Assembly (NCBI GenBank): GCA_018780025.1 | Contig: JADMKH010000138.1 | Span: 1-19,431, forward strand | Direction of reading: 5' to 3' | Source of the DNA: Thiobacillus sp. | GTDB lineage: Bacteria; Pseudomonadota; Gammaproteobacteria; Burkholderiales; Thiobacillaceae | Length of the DNA stretch: 19,431 nt | Shown: positions 7,296 to 15,242 of the stretch, in pieces | Layout: every line of letters starts with the position of its first letter | Position numbering within the stretch: position 1 is the first letter of the stretch | The notes under the pieces: generated by a model | Seen by the model: only the letters and a program-made list of their open reading frames with translations | Told to the model about the DNA's origin: nothing | The model's database searches: none | Made by a program: the position numbers and the translations under genes

Positions 7296-9614
7296 TCAGA
7301 ACACATTGCCCAAGGTGAATTGAAACACTTCAGATTTGTCGCCCGTCTTGCTGACAAGGGGTTGCGCCAGGCTGAATTTGAGCGGACCGAGCGGCGAGAC
7401 CCACAGCAACGCCACCCCCGCGGAATAACGCAAGTCTCCGAACGCAAGTTTCTCGTACAAGCCTGGCGTAGCGTCGTTGGGACCCCAGGCAGCGCCCGCA
7501 TCGACAAACGCCGACATCCGCAACGACTGGTCATCCTTGAGTCCCGGCAAGGGGAAGAAGAGTTCCGCATTGGCGATCACGCGCTTGTTGCCGCCCAGCG
7601 CATCGCCGTTGGCATCCTTGGGCCCCAGCGTACCGTTCTTGAAGCCGCGCACCGAGCTGTTTCCGCCCGCATAAAAGTTCTTGAAGAACGGCAGTTCATC
7701 GCCCGCCAGACCATCGCCGATGCCCACTTCTCCGTTGAGCATGAGGGTAAAGCTTTTGCTCAGCGGCAAGAAGTGCTGTTGCTGATACGACAATTTGTAA
7801 TACTGAAGACTGCCGGCGGGTGTGCCAACCTCCGCCGCCACACGCTGCAGCATGCCTTTGGTTGGGAACAAATGGCTGTTGCGGGTATCGCGCGCCCAGG
7901 CGGTATCGAGACGCAACGTATCGTCGTCGCGCGTGGATTTCCCAATACCCACGAACCTTTGGTACGGGCTAGGGGTAACAGTGAAAGCAGGATCAATTTC
8001 AAGCGAGGTCCGCTCGTAGGTCAGGCCAAACGAGATGGAATCGCGCTCGTTGAGCGGCAGCCCAAGCCGCACACCCGCACCATAAGTTGATGTCTTGTAA
8101 TTACTCACATTATCGAGCGAACTCGAATCGACGTCGCGCCGGTACAGGTCGTAGCCCAGACTGACGCCGTCAAGCGTGAAATAGGGGTTGGTAAACGACA
8201 ACGCATACACGGTATTGACGCTGCCCGAGTTGATTTGCGCCGACACCCGGTTGCCGGTGCCGAACACATTGTTCTGCGACACCGAGCCCGACAGCACCAG
8301 GCCCTCGGACGACGAGAAGCCGGCGCCCAGCATCACGTTGCCGGTGGGCTTTTCGGTCACGCCCACATTGACGTCGACCTGGTCGGTGGTGCCGGCCACG
8401 CTCGGGGTTTCGATATTGACTTCGCTGAAGAAACCCAGACGGTTGAGCCGTTCGCGCGAACGGTTGATTTTTTCGGCATCGTAATACGCGCCTTCCATTT
8501 GTCGCACTTCGCGGCGCACCACTTCATCGCGGGTTTTGGTGTTGCCGGCGACGTTGACGCGGTTAACGTAGACGCGACGACCGGGATCGACGAACAGGGT
8601 GAACGCGACCATGCCCTTTTCCCGATCGAGTTCGGGTACCGCGTTGACGTTGGCGAACGCGTAGCCGTCATTGCCCAGACGATCGCCGATTTTCTTGGTG
8701 GTCTCGGTCAGGCGATCACGCGCGAACACCTCGCCCGGCTTGATGGTGATGAGCTTTCTCAACTCGGCTTCCGGCACCAGCATCTGCCCCGCCAGCTTGA
8801 CGTCCGACACCCTGTACTGCGGCCCTTCGGTCACGTTGATAGTGATATAGATGCCCTGTTTGTCAGGCGAAATCGACACCTGATTGGAATCGACGTTAAA
8901 TTCCAGATAACCGCGATTGAGGTAAAACGAGCGCAAGGCTTCGATATCCCCGCTCAGGCGCGTTTTGGAATACTGGTCATTTTTGCTGTACCAGGTCAAC
9001 CAGCCCGGCGTGGTCGAGGTGAACTGGTTCAGCAGCTCCTTTTCCTTGAACGCCTTGTTGCCAACGATGCTGATCTGCTGGATTTTGGCGCTACTGCCTT
9101 CGACCACATCGAACTGCACCGCAACCCGGTTGCGCTCCAGCGGCGTCAGCGTGGATTTGATTTCGACTGCGTATTTTCCGCGGTTGAAATACTGACGCTG
9201 CAATTCCTGCTCGGCCTTCTCAAGCAGCGCCCGGTCGAGTACGCGACCCTCTGCCAGGCCTGTCTGTTTCAAACCGGCTTTCAAGTCTTCTTCGGAAAAC
9301 TCCTTGATGCCCGACAGCGTAATTTTGGCAATCGAGGGGCGCTCTTCAACCGTGACAATCACCACCCCATCGCGTGTTTCCAGCCTGACATCCTTGAAAA
9401 AACCGGTGGCGTAGAGTGCCTTGATCGCCGCTGCGGTTTTTTCGTCGGTCATCATCTCGCCGACTTTCACCGGCAGGTAGCTGAATACGGTTCCCGCCTC
9501 GGTACGCTGGATGCCTTCGACCCGGATGTCTTTGACGATGAATGGCTCCTCGGCAAAGACAGGCTGCACGGCAAAAACGGCGGCTAGCGCAAGCGACAAA
9601 CGGTTCAGAATCAT
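7296..9614 (-). CDS. bamA: Outer-membrane protein assembly factor BamA
   Basis: Central Omp85 component of the Bam complex that folds and inserts beta-barrel proteins into the outer membrane. It has 772 residues (E. coli 810). A signal peptide ends at PVFA (about residue 21), then five POTRA domains occupy about 22-420 (first one opening EEPFIVKDIRVEGIQ) and a 16-strand barrel fills the rest. The VRGF motif of the L6 loop appears in GGNSSVRGFKNGTLGP, and the chain ends in Phe (FTLGNVF), the outer-membrane protein signature. The open frame begins with GTG at 9629, but that start would overlap the rseP stop and place a charged MDEIN before the signal peptide; ATG 9612-9614 is preferred, with AGGTGG about 11 nt upstream. 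It sits 7 nt after rseP. Confidence 0.97.
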   Translation of the reverse strand: MILNRLSLALAAVFAVQPVFAEEPFIVKDIRVEGIQRTEAGTVFSYLPVKVGEMMTDEKTAAAIKALYATGFFKDVRLETRDGVVIVTVEERPSIAKITLSGIKEFSEEDLKAGLKQTGLAEGRVLDRALLEKAEQELQRQYFNRGKYAVEIKSTLTPLERNRVAVQFDVVEGSSAKIQQISIVGNKAFKEKELLNQFTSTTPGWLTWYSKNDQYSKTRLSGDIEALRSFYLNRGYLEFNVDSNQVSISPDKQGIYITINVTEGPQYRVSDVKLAGQMLVPEAELRKLITIKPGEVFARDRLTETTKKIGDRLGNDGYAFANVNAVPELDREKGMVAFTLFVDPGRRVYVNRVNVAGNTKTRDEVVRREVRQMEGAYYDAEKINRSRERLNRLGFFSEVNIETPSVAGTTDQVDVNVGVTEKPTGNVMLGAGFSSSEGLVLSGSVSQNNVFGTGNRVSAQINSGSVNTVYALSFTNPYFTLDGVSLGYDLYRRDVDSSSLDNVSNYKTSTYGAGVRLGLPLNERDSISFGLTYERTSLEIDPAFTVTPSPYQRFVGIGKSTRDDDTLRLDTAWARDTRNSHLFPTKGMLQRVAAEVGTPAGSLQYYKLSYQQQHFLPLSKSFTLMLNGEVGIGDGLAGDELPFFKNFYAGGNSSVRGFKNGTLGPKDANGDALGGNKRVIANAELFFPLPGLKDDQSLRMSAFVDAGAAWGPNDATPGLYEKLAFGDLRYSAGVALLWVSPLGPLKFSLAQPLVSKTGDKSEVFQFTLGNVF

Positions 9615-9621
9615 GTTTATT

Positions 9622-10974
9622 TCATCCACCTATCAGGCGTTGCAAATCGTTGAACAGGGCAAAAGACATCAACAGCAGCAGGAGTGCCATGCCGATCCGG
9701 CTGCCTATTTCCATGGTGCGCTCAGACACCGACCGGCCCGTGAAAACTTCCGCCACATAATACATGAGGTGCCCCCCATCCAGTAACGGGATCGGCAGCA
9801 GATTCAGCACCCCCAGGCTCACACTTACCAGCGCCAGAAAGCCCACAAAACTGATCCAGCCAAGCGTGGCGCTCTGCCCTGCATAATCGGCAATCGTCAG
9901 CGGGCCCGACAGGTTTTTCCAGGATACTTGCCCCAATACCATACGCCCCATCATCTCCAGGGTGAACAGGCTCATGTCCCAGGTTTTGACCGCGCCCTGC
10001 CCCAGCGCTTCGAGCGGACCGTAACGCACCTCGGTCATCAGCGTGGCCAGCATGGCTTCGTCAACCTGCGGGCCGGCGCCGATCTTGCCGACGCGCTGAC
10101 CGGCTTCGTCCACGGCATCCGGCACCACCGTCAAGCTTGCGCCCTGCCCTTTCCGTTCATACTCAATACGCAAGGGCTTGGCAGGATGCTGGCGTATCAA
10201 CTCCACCCAGGCCTGCCAGTTTGCAACGGCCTGACCGTTGGCCGAAACCAGCCGGTCGCCGGGCTGAAAACCCGCGCGCGCGGCAGCGCCATCAGGAAGA
10301 ACTTTTCCAATCACCGGCGCAATGTCCGGATCGAAACGCACGATCCCCAGGGGGCGCAGGGTATCCCGCTCCAGGTTCTCGGTTTCAATAGATTGCGCAT
10401 CGAGTTGCACGCTGCGGCCATTCGCCAGCCCCAGCACGATGGGGTCGCCGGCCACCCCGACACGCAGCAGATTCAGCCGCAAGTCCTGGAATGAAAGGGT
10501 TTCATTGCCGTTGACGCTGCGTATTTCATCGCCCGCGACCAACCCGGCCTGGGCAGCGGGGGTTCCTGCAGGCGGCGCGCCGATCATGGGCTTCAGTGCA
10601 GGCAAGCCATGCATGAACAAGGCCGCATAAAATACGATTGCGAGCAGGAAGTTGGCGATGGGGCCCGCAGCAACAATGCCGATGCGCCGCCAGACGCTGG
10701 CGCGATTAAAGCTGCGGTGCGCCTCGGCCGCCGGGACTTCACCCTCCCGCTCATCGAGCATCTTGACGTAGCCGCCGAGCGGCAATGCGGCCAGCGACCA
10801 CTCGGTTTGATCCCGACCGAAACGACGGCTGAGTAGCGGCTTCCCGAAGCCGACTGAAAAACGCAGCACCTTGACACCGGCCAGTCGCGCGGCGAAGTAA
10901 TGACCCAACTCGTGCACCACGACCAGGATGCCGATCGCAATCAGAAACCATAATATTGTGTGCAAAATATTCAT
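9622..10974 (-). CDS. rseP: Site-2 intramembrane zinc metalloprotease RseP
   Basis: Inner-membrane S2P protease that cuts anti-sigma factor RseA after DegS and thus releases sigma-E when outer-membrane protein folding fails; it also clears signal-peptide remnants. It has 450 residues, matching E. coli RseP. The zinc motif is H21-E-L-G-H25 in the first membrane helix, and the third ligand is D399 in NLLPIPLLDGGHL. Two PDZ domains lie at about residues 125-195 and 215-280 (AAQAGLVAGDEI and AARAGFQPGDRL loops). A second membrane segment covers about 101-120, and the last two about 370-396 and 428-444. ATG 10974 overlaps the dxr stop in ATGA. Its place before bamA puts the stress-response protease beside the machinery it monitors; RseA and RpoE are outside the window. 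Confidence 0.97.
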   Translation of the reverse strand: MNILHTILWFLIAIGILVVVHELGHYFAARLAGVKVLRFSVGFGKPLLSRRFGRDQTEWSLAALPLGGYVKMLDEREGEVPAAEAHRSFNRASVWRRIGIVAAGPIANFLLAIVFYAALFMHGLPALKPMIGAPPAGTPAAQAGLVAGDEIRSVNGNETLSFQDLRLNLLRVGVAGDPIVLGLANGRSVQLDAQSIETENLERDTLRPLGIVRFDPDIAPVIGKVLPDGAAARAGFQPGDRLVSANGQAVANWQAWVELIRQHPAKPLRIEYERKGQGASLTVVPDAVDEAGQRVGKIGAGPQVDEAMLATLMTEVRYGPLEALGQGAVKTWDMSLFTLEMMGRMVLGQVSWKNLSGPLTIADYAGQSATLGWISFVGFLALVSVSLGVLNLLPIPLLDGGHLMYYVAEVFTGRSVSERTMEIGSRIGMALLLLLMSFALFNDLQRLIGG

Positions 10975-12185
10975 GCGTTTACGCGTTCCAGATACGTTTC
11001 GGTCACTGTCCGCGCCCGGCGGTCAGCATCGAGCAATTCATCCAGCGTTTGAACTGCGCCGTCAGCCAGCTTATCCAGGGTATGGGCAATGCTCGCGGCG
11101 ATGGCGTTGAAGGGGACGGTGCCGTCCAGAAAACGCGCCACCGCCACTTCGTTGGCGGCATTCAGCAGGGCCGCGGCGTTGCCCCCCGAATGCAGTGCAT
11201 CGAACGCCAGGTGCAGACAGGGAAAGCGGGCTGTGTCAGGCGCTTCGAAAGTGAGCTGCCTGCCCATCAAGTCAAGTGCTGACACGCCCGCCTCGATACG
11301 CTCGGGAAAGCCCAGCGCATAAGCAATCGGTGTGCGCATATCGGGCGACCCCATTTGCGCAATGACCGAACCATCAACATATTCGACCATCGAATGCACG
11401 ATGCTTTGCGGATGGACCACCACTTTGATTTGCTCGGGGCGCGCATTGAACAGCCAGCGCGCCTCGATCACTTCGAGGCCCTTGTTCATCAGGCTCGCCG
11501 AATCGACCGAGATCTTTTTCCCCATGACCCAGTTGGGATGGGCGACCGCTTGCGCAGGCGTGGCAGCAGCAATGGCTTCAGCGGACCAGGTGCGGAAAGG
11601 TCCACCGGAAGCCGTGAGCCACAAAGCATTCACCCCGGCGCGTTGAAAATCCCCCTCAAAATCCCGTGGCAGCGACTGGAAAATCGCATTGTGCTCGGAA
11701 TCGATAGGCAGCAATTCGGCGCCACTGGCGGCTATCGCATCCATGAACAACTGGCCGGACACCACCAGCGTCTCTTTATTCGCGAGCAGTATTCTTTTGC
11801 CTGCCTGCGCCGCGGCCAGGGTAGCAGGCAAGCCCGCAGCACCGACGATGGCGGCCATGACGGTATCGACTTCGGGGGCAGTTGCCACTTCGGTCAACGC
11901 ATCGGGCCCTTCCAGCACCGTCACCGCAAGCTTCTCTTCCGCGATGCGTGCGCGCAATGCCCTCGCCGCTGCAGGCTCGCTCATCACCGCCACGCGCGGC
12001 CGGTGAACCCGACATTGCTCGACCATGCGTTCGACCTGGGTCGCGCCGGTCAAGGCAAAAATTTCGAACCGGCCTGGATGGCGCGACACGACATCAAGCG
12101 TATTGACGCCGATGGTGCCGGTGGCGCCCAATACGGTCAGTACGCGCGGGGAGGGAGCACCGGATTTTGTGTTGCCTGGTTTCAT
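10971..12185 (-). CDS. dxr: 1-deoxy-D-xylulose 5-phosphate reductoisomerase
   Basis: NADPH-dependent enzyme that makes 2-C-methyl-D-erythritol 4-phosphate, the committed step of the MEP isoprenoid pathway, which feeds UppS encoded two genes upstream. It has 404 residues. The nucleotide-binding loop is G20-ATGTI-G26 (a variant of the usual GSTGSIG). Metal ligands are D162 and E164 in PIDSEHNAIFQ and E238 in NKGLEVIEARWLF. Other family blocks are LLANKETLV, KISVDSASLMNKG and HPQSIVHSMVEY. The open frame reaches 12203, but ATG 12183-12185 shares ATGA with the cdsA stop and is the natural start. The presence of dxr shows the organism uses the MEP rather than the mevalonate route. Confidence 0.97.
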   Translation of the reverse strand: MKPGNTKSGAPSPRVLTVLGATGTIGVNTLDVVSRHPGRFEIFALTGATQVERMVEQCRVHRPRVAVMSEPAAARALRARIAEEKLAVTVLEGPDALTEVATAPEVDTVMAAIVGAAGLPATLAAAQAGKRILLANKETLVVSGQLFMDAIAASGAELLPIDSEHNAIFQSLPRDFEGDFQRAGVNALWLTASGGPFRTWSAEAIAAATPAQAVAHPNWVMGKKISVDSASLMNKGLEVIEARWLFNARPEQIKVVVHPQSIVHSMVEYVDGSVIAQMGSPDMRTPIAYALGFPERIEAGVSALDLMGRQLTFEAPDTARFPCLHLAFDALHSGGNAAALLNAANEVAVARFLDGTVPFNAIAASIAHTLDKLADGAVQTLDELLDADRRARTVTETYLERVNA

Positions 12186-12988
12186 GCAGCACGCTCCAGC
12201 CACATGAGCATACCCGCCGCGATCGGCACGGTAGAGAGCAGGGCATCAATCCGGTCCAGCACGCCGCCATGGCCAGGCAGCATGGTGCCGCTGTCTTTCA
12301 TGCCGGAAACGCGCTTGACCCAGGACTCGAACAAATCGCCCAGCACCGACAGATAGAGCAATCCCGACACCATAAGAAGCAGCGACAACAAGGGCAGCCC
12401 GACCCATAGACTCAATGCGCCCGCATACAGCACGAGCGCACCCCACGCGCCCGCGACGCCTTCCCAGGTTTTGCCCGGGCTGATCGTGGGTGCGAGCTTG
12501 CGGCGCCCAAAATGACGCCCCGCAAAGTAGGCTGCCGTATCGGCAATCCAGACAATCGCCATCACCCCCATTAATACAGCGGGGCCGCGTGAATGCAAAT
12601 ACAGGAGTGCCGCCCAGGTCGGCAACAGCAGCACGGCGCCGACCAGGGCACGCACCCATACCTGCTGCGCACGCCATCGGCCGAGTAACCACAGCGGGGC
12701 AACCAGCAGCCAGAACCCCATCGCCAGCACGATGAGTCCCGTCTGAAATGCAGGCCAGTTCTCAGCCAGAACATAGGGCAATACCAACGCAGCAAGCGCC
12801 AGCAACGCTGCATAAACGCGCGCCGACAGCGGCGGGAAATCACTCAGACGCGCCCATTCATAGGCGGCCAGGCCAGCCACCCCCGCCATCAAGATCGCCC
12901 ATAACCAGCCGGGTGCCCACAGCACCGCAGACACAAACACGCCCAGCATGACCAAGGCTGTCAGTACCCGTCTGAGTAGCGGTGTCAT
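12182..12988 (-). CDS. cdsA: Phosphatidate cytidylyltransferase (CDP-diglyceride synthase)
   Basis: Integral membrane enzyme that makes CDP-diacylglycerol from phosphatidic acid and CTP, the branch point of phospholipid synthesis. It has 268 residues and about eight membrane helices. The CdsA signature is at about 222-242: SWVKRVSGMKDSGTMLPGHGG, preceded by the metal-binding WIADTAAYFAGRHFGRRKL and SPGKTWEG segments. The reading frame is open to 13231 through uppS, but that part is out-of-frame uppS; ATG 12986-12988 starts just before the first helix and has GGAG 8 nt upstream. It lies 22 bp after uppS and overlaps dxr. Confidence 0.95.
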   Translation of the reverse strand: MTPLLRRVLTALVMLGVFVSAVLWAPGWLWAILMAGVAGLAAYEWARLSDFPPLSARVYAALLALAALVLPYVLAENWPAFQTGLIVLAMGFWLLVAPLWLLGRWRAQQVWVRALVGAVLLLPTWAALLYLHSRGPAVLMGVMAIVWIADTAAYFAGRHFGRRKLAPTISPGKTWEGVAGAWGALVLYAGALSLWVGLPLLSLLLMVSGLLYLSVLGDLFESWVKRVSGMKDSGTMLPGHGGVLDRIDALLSTVPIAAGMLMWLERAA

Positions 12989-13010
12989 TGACGCTGCTCC
13001 GCGTATGGCG

Positions 13011-13772
13011 TCACGATGGCGCACGCACCTGATCGCTGGTCCGGCCAAACCGGCGCTCACGGGAACGGTAAGACGCAATCGCTGCGTCAAGCGCTGCCGC
13101 ATCAAAGTCGGGCCACAAGGCATCGGTGAAATGCAATTCGGTGTAGGCCAGTTGCCATAACAGGAAATTACTGATGCGCTGCTCGCCGCCGGTGCGGATA
13201 AAGAGGTCGGGTTCGGGCACATCGGCAACACTCAGTTGTTGTGCCAGCAGGACTTCGTTTACCGCGTCTGGCGCCACGCCCGATTCCATCAAGCGCTTGA
13301 CCGCCTGCACGATGTCCCAGCGTCCGCCGTAGTTGGCGGCAACCGTAAACGTAAGGCGGGTGTTGTTGATGGTGAGCGCTTCGGCATCCCGAATCAGCGT
13401 CTGGATACGTTCGGAAAACCCCGACACGTCGCCAATCACCCGAAACCGGATACCATTTTCGTGCAGGCGTGCGACTTCATTTTCCAGTGCGCGCATGAAC
13501 AACTCCATCAACAGAGTGACTTCTTCATGCGGACGGCGCCAGTTTTCGGAGCTGAAGGCAAAAACGGTGAGATGCGACACGCCGCGTTCGGCACAGGCGC
13601 GGATCACCCCGCGCAAGGCTTCAACGCCCTTGCGATGGCCGGCCACGCGCGGCATCAACCGGCGCTTCGCCCAGCGGCCATTGCCATCCATGATGATGGC
13701 AATGTGCCGAGGCACCTCAGAACGTGTTGGAGTTGTTTGCTTCGCGCGGTCAGTCACGCCGAATATGCTCAC
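13011..13772 (-). CDS. uppS: Undecaprenyl diphosphate synthase (cis-prenyltransferase)
   Basis: Cytoplasmic cis-prenyltransferase that extends farnesyl-PP with eight isopentenyl units to C55-PP, the lipid carrier for peptidoglycan and O-antigen. It has 253 residues. Conserved blocks are HIAIIMDGNGRWAKRR with D29 and R33, AGHRKG with H46, FAFSSENWRRP, FTVAANYGGRWDI, DLFIRTGGEQRISNFLLWQLAYTEL and WPDF near the C-terminus. These match E. coli D26, R30 and H43. The start is GTG at 13770-13772, 9 nt after the frr stop, with only a weak ribosome-binding site; a second GTG at codon 6 is possible. Confidence 0.96.
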   Translation of the reverse strand: MSIFGVTDRAKQTTPTRSEVPRHIAIIMDGNGRWAKRRLMPRVAGHRKGVEALRGVIRACAERGVSHLTVFAFSSENWRRPHEEVTLLMELFMRALENEVARLHENGIRFRVIGDVSGFSERIQTLIRDAEALTINNTRLTFTVAANYGGRWDIVQAVKRLMESGVAPDAVNEVLLAQQLSVADVPEPDLFIRTGGEQRISNFLLWQLAYTELHFTDALWPDFDAAALDAAIASYRSRERRFGRTSDQVRAPS

Positions 13773-13781
13773 CAGAGATGC

Positions 13782-14351
13782 TCAGACTGCGAGCAGGTCT
13801 TTCTCTTTATCGGCCAGCATCTTGTCGATTTCGCCGATGTATTTGTCGGTGAGTTTTTGCACCTCGTCCTGGGTGCGGCGCTCTTCGTCTTCCGTCGCGG
13901 TCTTCTCCTTGACCATGTCTTTGACGGTACCGTTAGCGTCGCGGCGGATATTGCGGACTGCCACGCGCGCCCCTTCAGCTTCGTTGCGCACCACTTTAAT
14001 CAGATCACGACGACGCTCTTCGGTCAGGGACGGCGTCGGCACCCGGATCACATCGCCATAGGTGGAAGGATTGAGGCCCAGGTCGGAATCGCGTATCGCT
14101 TTCTCAATCTTGGCGACCATGTTCTTTTCCCATGGCTGCACGCCTATCGTACGGCTGTCGATCAGCGACACGTTCGACACCAGCGGGACAGCAGTGGGGC
14201 TACCGTAATAGTCGACCATCACGTGATCGAGAATACCGACATGCGCACGCCCGGTGCGAACTTTTGCCAAATCGATTTTCAGCGATTCCAGCGTTTTGCC
14301 CATTTTTTCTTCGGCAGATTGTTTGATTTCGGCGATGCTCATTTCAGCCAT
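13782..14351 (-). CDS. frr: Ribosome recycling factor
   Basis: tRNA-shaped factor that, with EF-G, splits post-termination ribosomes. It has 189 residues (E. coli 185; four extra come from MAEM at the start). The MGKTLESLKIDLAKVRTGRA helix, PLVSNVSL.DSRTIGVQPWEK domain II entry, GLNPSTYGDVIRVPTPSLTEERR and the C-terminal long helix EEERR..VQKLTDKYIGEIDKML follow the family order. ATG 14349-14351 has an excellent AAGGAG 5 nt upstream, among the strongest in this gene run. That site immediately follows the imperfect palindrome separating frr from pyrH, so frr probably initiates independently of upstream translation. Confidence 0.97.
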   Translation of the reverse strand: MAEMSIAEIKQSAEEKMGKTLESLKIDLAKVRTGRAHVGILDHVMVDYYGSPTAVPLVSNVSLIDSRTIGVQPWEKNMVAKIEKAIRDSDLGLNPSTYGDVIRVPTPSLTEERRRDLIKVVRNEAEGARVAVRNIRRDANGTVKDMVKEKTATEDEERRTQDEVQKLTDKYIGEIDKMLADKEKDLLAV

Positions 14352-14362
14352 TTCAACTCCTT

Positions 14363-14523
14363 AGGGCCTGTTCATGTATAAGCTGGACAATTATTGGCGT
14401 GCTGGCGGGATGCGATGCAAGGCGCCGGGCGCGCCGCATGGCCATTCCCTGCAAGCGACTGGCAACGCAGCAGCGCGCCCGCCAGTGCGGCAAGAATGTT
14501 CAAGTTATTCATGAACAGGCCCT
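14363..14523. repeat. 161-bp imperfect palindrome (foldback / MITE-like element) in the pyrH-frr junction
   Basis: The ends 14363-14376 and 14510-14523 are perfect 14-bp inverted repeats (AGGGCCTGTTCATG). The similarity continues inward: arms 14363-14409 and 14478-14523 match at about 38 of 46 aligned positions with a one-base gap, ending in CTGGCGGG on both sides. The 68-bp centre is GC-rich and less clearly paired. The element fills nearly the whole 153-bp spacer, reaches into the last codons and stop of pyrH, and ends directly before the frr ribosome-binding site. The outer flanks do not give a convincing target-site duplication (CAA and TAA at best). I infer a miniature inverted-repeat element; a native RNA hairpin is the alternative. 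Confidence 0.7.
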
Positions 14524-15236
14524 TGGTTCAAGGAAACCCGCGTGCCTTCGTTTTCACCCATCACCACGCGCTTCAACGCACCGGCCTTGAAAACGTTGAA
14601 CACAACCAGGGTCAGTTTCTGTTCACGACACAAGGCAAAAGCGGCAGTATCCAGCACACCCAGATTGTTGGCGATTGCCTCATCGAAACCGAGCGTCTCG
14701 TAGCGCGTAGCCGTTGCGTCTTTATTAGGATCGGCGGAGTACACCCCATCGACCTTGGTCGCCTTGATCAACAAATCAGCATCAATCTCGGCTGCGCGCA
14801 ATGCGGCTGCCGTATCCGTGGTGAAAAACGGATTGCCCGTTCCCCCCCCGAAAATCACCACCCGACCGGCCTCCAGATGACGCACCGCCACATCGCGATC
14901 AAACGCCTCGCCAACATGGCTGATATGAACTGCCGTTTGCACCCGCGCATCGACTCCAGCCAGTTGCAACGCATCTTTCAACGCCAGCGCATTCATCACC
15001 GTGGCCAGCATGCCCATCGAGTCGGCATTGGCGCGGTTCATTCCGGACAATGCGCCGGTGGCGCCGCGAAACAGATTTCCGCCCCCGACGACAATTCCCA
15101 CCTGCACGCCTAACGCCGCCACGTCGCGTATCTGCGCGACAAAACCGGCCATGGTTTCGCCATGGTAGCCAAACCCCTCCGGCCCCATCAGGGCCTCGCC
15201 GGACAGCTTCAGCAGTATGCGTCGGACCGGGGCCAT
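14505..15236 (-). CDS. pyrH: Uridylate kinase (UMP kinase)
   Basis: Hexameric amino-acid-kinase-fold enzyme converting UMP to UDP with ATP; it is GTP-activated and UTP-inhibited in relatives. It has 243 residues. Family blocks in order: RRILLKLSGEALMG, VGIVVGGGNLFRGA, ADSMGMLATVMNALALKDAL, FGGGTGNPFFTTDTAAALRA, LIKATKVDGVYSADPNKD and LTLVVFNVFKAGALKRVVMGENEGT. ATG 15236 lies 6 nt after tsf. The last five residues (GPVHE) and the TAA are encoded by the end of the inverted repeat that fills the gap to frr. The C-terminus therefore appears to have been rewritten, though the catalytic body is intact. Confidence 0.97.
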   Translation of the reverse strand: MAPVRRILLKLSGEALMGPEGFGYHGETMAGFVAQIRDVAALGVQVGIVVGGGNLFRGATGALSGMNRANADSMGMLATVMNALALKDALQLAGVDARVQTAVHISHVGEAFDRDVAVRHLEAGRVVIFGGGTGNPFFTTDTAAALRAAEIDADLLIKATKVDGVYSADPNKDATATRYETLGFDEAIANNLGVLDTAAFALCREQKLTLVVFNVFKAGALKRVVMGENEGTRVSLNQGPVHE

Positions 15237-15242
15237 GCTGGC

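Noticed and set aside
8235..9587. 450-codon plus-strand open frame opposite bamA
   Set aside because: Fully antisense to the POTRA and early barrel region of bamA; no domain or ribosome-binding site supports it.
11355..12356. 333-codon plus-strand frame opposite dxr and the end of cdsA
   Set aside because: Antisense shadow over two well-recognised genes; Arg/His/Gln-rich without family motifs.
12989..13231. N-terminal extension of the cdsA reading frame
   Set aside because: It overlaps uppS out of frame and does not look like protein; the ATG at 12988 has a ribosome-binding site and begins at the first helix.
13236..14381. 381-codon plus-strand frame opposite uppS and frr
   Set aside because: Antisense shadow; Phe/His-rich composition arises from reading the complementary strand of the real genes.
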